In this document: positions 59,470 through 64,000 of the stretch, in pieces
Layout: each line of letters starts with the position of its first letter
How positions within the stretch are numbered: the stretch's first letter is position 1
Made by a program: the position numbers and the translations under genes
Origin: Bacteroidales bacterium
Lineage (GTDB): Bacteria; Bacteroidota; Bacteroidia; Bacteroidales; P3
Assembly (NCBI GenBank): GCA_017429685.1
Contig: JAFROL010000029.1
Coordinates: 1 to 64,000, forward strand
Reading direction: 5' to 3'
DNA length: 64,000 bases
Notes under the pieces: model-generated
What the model was told of the DNA's origin: nothing
The model's input: only the letters and a program-made list of their open reading frames with translations
The model's database searches: none

Positions 59470-60720
59470 TTATTTTTTCTTGTTACGTTCGTGACGCATC
59501 AGGTGGCTGGGTTCGAGAGCCATACGGTCGGTCTCCAGCAGCGAGGCGACACCCTCGTCCACACGGCGCTTGGCCTCGCAAGCCTCGCAGTGGCAATCCT
59601 CGTGGTATTCACGCGGCTCGGTGTAGGTGGTGATGACACCCTCGAAGTTGCGCAGAATGACCTTGTCGGGGCTCTGCGAGATGACGTACTGCGGCATAAC
59701 GGGCGTCTTTCCGCCACCGCCGGGGGCGTCGACCACGAAGGTCGGAACAGCATATCCGCTCGTGTGTCCGCGCAGGTTCTCGATGATTTCGATACCTTTG
59801 CTGACGGGGGTGCGGAAGTGCTCGAGGCCCATCGACAGGTCGCACTGGTAGATGTAGTAAGGACGCACGCGGTTGCGGACAAGTTCGTGCATCAGTTTCT
59901 TCATCACGTGGACGCAGTCGTTCACGCCGCGCAGCAGCACCGTCTGGTTGCCCAGCGGAATGCCGGCGTTGGCCAAACGGGCCAGAGCCTGTTCGGCTTC
60001 GGGGGTAAACTCGTTGGGGTGGTTGAAGTGGGTGTTGAGCCAGATGGGATGGTATTTCTTCAGCATCTCGCACAGCTCGGGAGTGATGCGCTGCGGGCAA
60101 ACCACGGGGGTGCGGCTACCGATGCGGACTATCTCGACGTGCGGGATGGCACGCAGGCGCTGGATTATGTATTCCAGTTTTTTGTCGCTGACCATCAGGG
60201 CGTCGCCACCGCTGAGCAGTACGTCGCGCACCTGCGGAGTACGCTCGATGTAGGCCAGGCACTTCTCGATGCGCTCGCTGGGGCTCTCGTCGTCCTTCTG
60301 ACCGGCAAAACGGCGACGGGTGCAGTGGCGGCAGTACATCGAGCACATATCGGTGATGAGGAACAGCACGCGGTCCGGATAGCGGTGCGTAAGGCCGGGA
60401 GCCGGCGAATCCTCATCCTCGTGCAGCGGGTCGTTCAGGTCGGCGGGGGCGATGTTGCACTCGGCACCCTGCGGTATGGCCTGACGGCGGATGGGGTCGA
60501 ACGGGTCGTTGGGGTCGATAAGGCTCAGATAGTAAGGCGTGATGGCCATACGGAATTTGGCCAGGGCCTTCTTGATACCTTCAGCCTCGTCGGCGTCGAA
60601 GGTGAAGTACTTGCTCAGTTCTTCATAGGTCTCGATGCGGTTCTTGACCTGCCATTTCCAGTCGTTCCACTGTTCGTCGGTGACGTTCGGAAAAAGTTCT
60701 TTTCTGCGGTTTACTTTCAT
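59470..60720 (-). CDS. kamA: Lysine 2,3-aminomutase
   Basis: The protein has 416 residues. The radical-SAM motif CSMYCRHCTRRR has Cys 126, 130, 133 (CX3CX2C). It starts RRKELFPNVTDEQWNDWKWQ, has LLSGGDALMVSDKKLEYII and the PLP-binding block YVIDAPGGGGK-like VVDAPGGGGKTPVMPQY. The C terminus has a Cys-rich patch (DCHCEAC) as in KamA. It converts L-lysine to L-beta-lysine, the first step of lysine fermentation; Kdd is a later step. It has its own promoter. Confidence 0.96.
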   Translation of the reverse strand: MKVNRRKELFPNVTDEQWNDWKWQVKNRIETYEELSKYFTFDADEAEGIKKALAKFRMAITPYYLSLIDPNDPFDPIRRQAIPQGAECNIAPADLNDPLHEDEDSPAPGLTHRYPDRVLFLITDMCSMYCRHCTRRRFAGQKDDESPSERIEKCLAYIERTPQVRDVLLSGGDALMVSDKKLEYIIQRLRAIPHVEIVRIGSRTPVVCPQRITPELCEMLKKYHPIWLNTHFNHPNEFTPEAEQALARLANAGIPLGNQTVLLRGVNDCVHVMKKLMHELVRNRVRPYYIYQCDLSMGLEHFRTPVSKGIEIIENLRGHTSGYAVPTFVVDAPGGGGKTPVMPQYVISQSPDKVILRNFEGVITTYTEPREYHEDCHCEACEAKRRVDEGVASLLETDRMALEPSHLMRHERNKKK

Positions 60721-60797
60721 ATTATTATACAGTTTTATCTTTGTTTTTCAATGTAATAAATACAACGTCGAACATCGCTTTGCGCAACATTGACGTT

Positions 60798-60806
60798 GCA
60801 AAGATA
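60798..60806 (-). promoter_or_regulatory. Reverse promoter TATCTTTGC for kamA
   Basis: Consensus -7. A 7-bp inverted repeat (CAACGTC/GACGTTG, 60763-60769 and 60792-60798) covers the expected start point. Confidence 0.75.
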
Positions 60807-61139
60807 CGAAAAAAAACGTAATGCCAAAAGAAAATTTCGCCCGCCTGCTCCGTCTGCGACGCTGCCAGCGGCCGCGTGTCCGCCAAACGGCATTCTCTGA
60901 CCCGCAGTAACACATCTTGACACATAACGATGCGCAATGCAAAGAATGGCGAGATAGACGACTGAATACCAGTGGTTAAAGGCCACCTTCCTTACCCGTT
61001 GTACGCTATATGTACGCTATATGTACGGTATTTGTACGCTTTCGAAGCGTACAAATACCGTACATATAGCGTACATATAGCGTACAACGGGCGAAGCAGG
61101 TGGTGTTTTTCAGGAGTTTACAACACCTGAAAAAACCGG
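60807..61139. other. Intergenic region with perfect 11-bp-unit palindrome
   Basis: No gene. It contains the 97-base palindrome at 60995-61091. The GC-rich stretch 60838-60910 is unassigned. Confidence 0.5.
60995..61091. repeat. Perfect 97-base palindrome of 11-bp units (locus 4)
   Basis: Each 47-base arm reads CCCGTT, GTACGCTATAT twice, GTACGGTATTT, GTACGCTT; the loop is TCG and the other arm is its exact complement. The unit period is 11. It has no T-run, so it is not a simple terminator. It is related in sequence to 43656-43740. Confidence 0.92.
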
Positions 61140-61610
61140 TCAGCGGGTGCTTTCGGCGGCATCGTAATGCTCGTCGGTGACCGTAAAGGTCAGTTTGCCA
61201 TATTCAGCATAGCCCTTAAACGGGCCTCTTTCGTTCAGCCTCTCTTCGTAGCTGTAATTGTCTGAATTGAAATTGTATGGGCTTATGCCGTCTCTGTTTT
61301 CCTTGTAGTATACTATACGCCTATTGTCGTCGAAAAGAAAAACTACACTGTCGCCCATATACAATTCCATAAAATATTCGCCCTCCGAGCGACTTGCCGT
61401 TCCCACTCCTCCCTGATCTGCGACCGTATCCTTCTCGCCTGGGGCAAGCGTGCAGCTGTCGTGTACATACAATACGTCGGATGGCGTCGGAATAACCGTA
61501 ACGGTATGCGTCGACAGATTATGGATAACGACATCTTCATTATAACCAGGGTCGCACGCGGCAAAAAGCGCTGCTGCAATGACAGCATAGAAAAATTTGG
61601 TGTTTTTCAT
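61140..61610 (-). CDS. Small lipoprotein
   Basis: The protein has 156 residues from ATG 61610 (MKNTKFFYAVIAAALFAAC, Cys 19 as lipobox). The mature part has VVIHNLSTHTVTVIPTPSD and CTLAPGEKDTVADQGG, beta-strand-rich, then SVVFLFDDNRRIVYYKENRD and a final GKLTFTVTDEHYDA. No family is recognised. The stop is about 48 bases from the palindrome. No terminator other than that palindrome is seen. Confidence 0.68.
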   Translation of the reverse strand: MKNTKFFYAVIAAALFAACDPGYNEDVVIHNLSTHTVTVIPTPSDVLYVHDSCTLAPGEKDTVADQGGVGTASRSEGEYFMELYMGDSVVFLFDDNRRIVYYKENRDGISPYNFNSDNYSYEERLNERGPFKGYAEYGKLTFTVTDEHYDAAESTR

Positions 61611-61714
61611 TTTTGACTGAATTTTATGTTCTCTTTCCTTGTAGTCGCGGGAAAGTGGCAAATCTTACACTAATTTTATTTTTTTGTCGCGAGGTGTTGG
61701 CGTGCCCCACAAAA

Positions 61715-61747
61715 AGAAACAGGACGGCTTCACGACCGTCCTGTTTC
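61715..61747 (-). terminator. Terminator after the small barrel gene
   Basis: AGAAACAGGACGG and CCGTCCTGTTTCT around a short loop, then TTTTTG on the reverse strand. Confidence 0.85.
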
Positions 61748-61769
61748 TGTCTGTATTCTAACGTGTTGA

Positions 61770-62234
61770 TTAGAAGCAGTAGCGGATGCCGAGAGCGATG
61801 TCACCCCAGTGGAAACGGTCTTCCATATCGGGAATGATGTAGAAGCGCGGACGGATGTCGAGAGAAAGCTGGATAGGAACAGCGTTGAATTTGTATTCGA
61901 TACCGCCTTGACCAGCGATAGCAATAGCAACATCGCTATCTCCAATTTCATAGTCGAAATAACCGAGGTTGGCTCCGACACCGGCATACCAGCCAAAACC
62001 AGATCCAATTTCACCAGTCCACTGATAGATTCCAGTGAGGTCGAAAGCGCCATAGTGTTCGCCGTTGTGCCATCCGAGGTCGAGCTCGAGGCGGTTGCCG
62101 CCAAGACCGTGCTGCCAGGAGAGTTCTGCGTTGTAACCCTGGCCGCCACCAATGCGGACACCGAGGTTGTTCTGTGCGTTAGCAGTCATTGAGAGAGCGA
62201 AGACTGCAACAAGTGCTAAAAATAATTTCTTCAT
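61770..62234 (-). CDS. Small outer-membrane beta-barrel protein
   Basis: The protein has 154 residues with signal peptide MKKLFLALVAVFALSMTANAQ. The mature chain has strands LGVRIGGGQGYNAELSWQHG, RLELDLGWH, AFDLTGIYQWTGEI, GFGWYAGVGANLGYF, AGQGGIEYKF and the final GDIALGIRYCF. About eight strands are expected, similar to opacity-type barrels. The last residues are CF with a C-terminal Phe. It has a promoter at 62335-62343 and a terminator. Probably an abundant surface protein. Confidence 0.85.
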   Translation of the reverse strand: MKKLFLALVAVFALSMTANAQNNLGVRIGGGQGYNAELSWQHGLGGNRLELDLGWHNGEHYGAFDLTGIYQWTGEIGSGFGWYAGVGANLGYFDYEIGDSDVAIAIAGQGGIEYKFNAVPIQLSLDIRPRFYIIPDMEDRFHWGDIALGIRYCF

Positions 62235-62334
62235 AGAAAAAACGTTTTTAATTGATTAATAAAAATTGTTTATAATTCTGATTTATAATTTTTTGTGCTT
62301 TTTATTGATTTCTGTTGGACAGATGTATCAGAAT

Positions 62335-62343
62335 GCAAAGGTA
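62335..62343 (-). promoter_or_regulatory. Reverse promoter TACCTTTGC for the small barrel gene
   Basis: Fits TAnnTTTGC, about 100 bases before the start, in an AT-rich leader. Confidence 0.65.
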
Positions 62344-62430
62344 CGTAATTATTTTTATTTTTTAAACTTTTTTGTTAATTTTTTTAGGATTGCCGGTTGT
62401 TTGGCGGGTTTTGAAGTTAGTTGGTGTGAT

Positions 62431-64000
62431 TCATTTTACTGCCATAATGAGCTTGATTTTGTCGGGCTCTTTGACTTTCTTGAGGCGGTTGTTGTAGTCC
62501 TCCTTCTCGAGCGAGCCTGCCAGTGCGGTGAACCGCTCCTGCATTGCCAGGACTTGCTCCTGGTGCTTGATGTAGCTGTTGAGGTCGCCTTCGCTGATGA
62601 TGTTGAGCTCGTAGTCGTAGGTTTTCAGGAGGCGTTCGTAGGCTTTGTAGATGTTGGTGTATTCTTTGAAGGCTGTGCGCAGTTGCTTGGTGTTGGCGTC
62701 GATGGTGTTGTTGGCGTTGACGATGCTGACGAACTTGTGCTGTATGTCGACAAAGTGGCTCAGCAGTTTGATGAAGTCGTCGGCGCCTTTGCGGTTGGCA
62801 AAATGTGGCGTGAAGTCGGTGTATTTCATCATTTGCCGGTAGCCTGGCACCAGTCCACGCGGCACGTTTTTGTTGCCCGTAATGGCGAGGGTTCCGGCAT
62901 CTATGGTGCTGCGGATGCCGATGAGGGTGACGTACATCTGCTGCAGCTCTTCAAAGTCGTCGAGTTTGGCGTTGTAGTGGTCGGCACTGGCCTTGTTGAT
63001 GAATCGCGGTACGAAGTCGATCGATGCTACCAGTTCTTTGTAGGCGGCGGGAATGTCGGCCTGTTTTTTTGAGCATATGGCCGTAATCGAGTCGCCGCGG
63101 GCCTCGATGATGTCGAGTCGCCGTATGGCGTCGGCATAGCTGTGCTGCAGGTCGATGAAGTCGTCGAGGCGCTGTGTGAACTTGCCGCTTTCGTCAAGGT
63201 TGGTGAAAGCGGGGATTTGGTTGAGCTCGTCGAGTGCTTCCTTGTACGAGGCCAGGATGTCCTTGTGGCGTTTGGCGCAGAGCTGCTGCAGGAGGTTGGT
63301 GTTGAGGCTTATGGTGTCGCGCTGGTCGATGACGTGCAGGTATTGTTGCTGGACGGCCATTATTTCGCGCAGCTGGCCTACGTAGCTGTTGTATTCGGCT
63401 ATGGTCTTGAAGCTGATGGGAACTGTCACTTTCTTGAATACGCGCAGGTACGACTTGTTGACTTCGTTGTGTTCTTTGCCGCAGCGTGTGTGCAGTGTGT
63501 TCTTGAATGACTCGATCCGGTTGGTGTAGGAATTGTCGCTCAGGACGCTGTCTGTCAGCTCGCTCTGAAATGTCTGCAACTCCTCGAGCTGCTGGAAGCG
63601 GCTGTCGCTGGTGTTGTTGTCGGTGAGGTCATAGCGGTTGTAGACGGCGAGGTAGGCGTAGTAGATTTCTTTCAGCTCTTTGATGCGGGCCTTGTCGGCA
63701 ATGCCTTTGGCGTCGCAGATGGTGATGATGTTTTTGTGCATCGCGCGGATTGTGTCCTTGAGAGTGGCCAGCTGGAGGTCTTTTTCGCGTTGTATGCGAA
63801 GGGCTTCGGCCCGAGCCTGTTCTTCGGCGGCTCGGCGTTCGGCGTCAATCCGCTGCTGTTCAAGCTGGTTGTAGCGGTCTGACTCGTTTTGGAGCGTTGA
63901 CGCGCTTTTTTCGAGTGCCGCAAGGTATGTTCCGGCGTCGGTGATGCAGTGGAGCGAGTCTATCCATATGTATTCGCCGTCGCGGCTGTAGTCGTTGTTG
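62431..64000 (-). CDS. Large helical/coiled-coil protein, N terminus outside window
   Basis: At least 523 residues; the frame stays open to the window edge, so the Met at 63741 is internal. The visible part begins with aromatic/charged residues (RDGEYIWIDSLHCITDAG), then a coiled coil (LEQQRIDAERRAAEEQARAE, ALRIQREKDLQ). It continues with repeated helical segments of about 90 residues containing LQHSYADAIRRLD-, LQQMYVTLIGIRS- and IQHKFVSIVNANN-like pieces, ending KIKLIMAVK. I do not recognise the family. It could be an envelope or gliding/T9SS-related protein; this is a guess. Confidence 0.7.
   Translation of the reverse strand, partial: NNDYSRDGEYIWIDSLHCITDAGTYLAALEKSASTLQNESDRYNQLEQQRIDAERRAAEEQARAEALRIQREKDLQLATLKDTIRAMHKNIITICDAKGIADKARIKELKEIYYAYLAVYNRYDLTDNNTSDSRFQQLEELQTFQSELTDSVLSDNSYTNRIESFKNTLHTRCGKEHNEVNKSYLRVFKKVTVPISFKTIAEYNSYVGQLREIMAVQQQYLHVIDQRDTISLNTNLLQQLCAKRHKDILASYKEALDELNQIPAFTNLDESGKFTQRLDDFIDLQHSYADAIRRLDIIEARGDSITAICSKKQADIPAAYKELVASIDFVPRFINKASADHYNAKLDDFEELQQMYVTLIGIRSTIDAGTLAITGNKNVPRGLVPGYRQMMKYTDFTPHFANRKGADDFIKLLSHFVDIQHKFVSIVNANNTIDANTKQLRTAFKEYTNIYKAYERLLKTYDYELNIISEGDLNSYIKHQEQVLAMQERFTALAGSLEKEDYNNRLKKVKEPDKIKLIMAVK

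Noticed and set aside
1..64000. Insertion sequences, prophage or integrase genes
   Set aside because: No transposase, integrase or phage structural gene is recognisable; the accessory features are repeats and small toxin-type genes only.

Overview
The window looks like a chromosomal segment of an anaerobic Bacteroidales bacterium that ferments peptides and amino acids. The evidence is the promoters of Bacteroidetes type (TAnnTTTG about 19 nt after a TTG/TTTG box), many SpII lipoproteins and outer-membrane barrels, and a type IX secretion system (T9SS) component (PorQ) with two T9SS-type cargo proteases. There is no rRNA, phage, transposase or CRISPR array. One tRNA, Ser(CGA), is present. GC content is roughly 50 percent, with AT-rich islands.

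Layout. 1-2 kb: the end of a glutaminase gene, then two small genes (Imm11-like and a membrane protein) set between related flanking repeats, which looks like a remnant immunity-gene array. 2-6 kb: degenerate 40-bp tandem repeats, a secreted aspartic protease, a DUF4160/DUF2442 pair and small hypotheticals. 6.5-8.2 kb: 3-hydroxybutyryl-CoA dehydrogenase and crotonase. 8.3-12.3 kb: an ECF sigma factor with a barrel/anti-sigma-like partner and lipoproteins. 12.3-14.2 kb: an [FeFe]-hydrogenase-system regulator and HydG behind a promoter with a perfect palindrome. 14.4-24.3 kb: housekeeping (IspG, Smr protein, Mpl, TypA, nucleoside phosphorylase) mixed with surface proteins. 24.3-28.4 kb: a repeat-rich exported protein, tRNA-Ser and dipeptidyl peptidase IV. 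28.4-31.2 kb: an accessory island with REP-like repeats, a MntA/HepT toxin-antitoxin pair, a truncated duplicate of mntA, a DUF3791-DUF3990-DUF3791 operon and a 107-nt structured element. 31.2-39.6 kb: one giant mosaic C10 protease/adhesin. 39.7-64 kb: envelope and housekeeping genes (Skp-like, GltX, MtgA, glycosyltransferase, acyltransferase, GWxTD protein, phosphatase, TcdA, GlyRS, serine protease, Pta, LplA, PorQ, WG-repeat protein) and the lysine fermentation genes kdd and kamA.

How the genes work together. Secreted proteases (C10, S1-like, DPP IV) would supply peptides. Glutaminase, KamA, Kdd, crotonase, Hbd and Pta are parts of glutamine use and of lysine/acyl-CoA fermentation yielding acetate and butyrate. 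HydG points to an [FeFe] hydrogenase encoded elsewhere. PorQ and the C-terminal sorting domains link the proteases to T9SS export.

The most unusual features are non-coding: (1) the long multi-stem element before the giant protease; (2) intergenic palindromes built from iterated 10-11-bp units at four loci; (3) families of 8-11-bp tandem repeats between genes, some of which also occur in frame inside coding sequences; (4) perfect inverted repeats at or near transcription starts. The best candidate for a little-studied protein system is the tripartite DUF3791-DUF3990-DUF3791 operon next to MntA/HepT.
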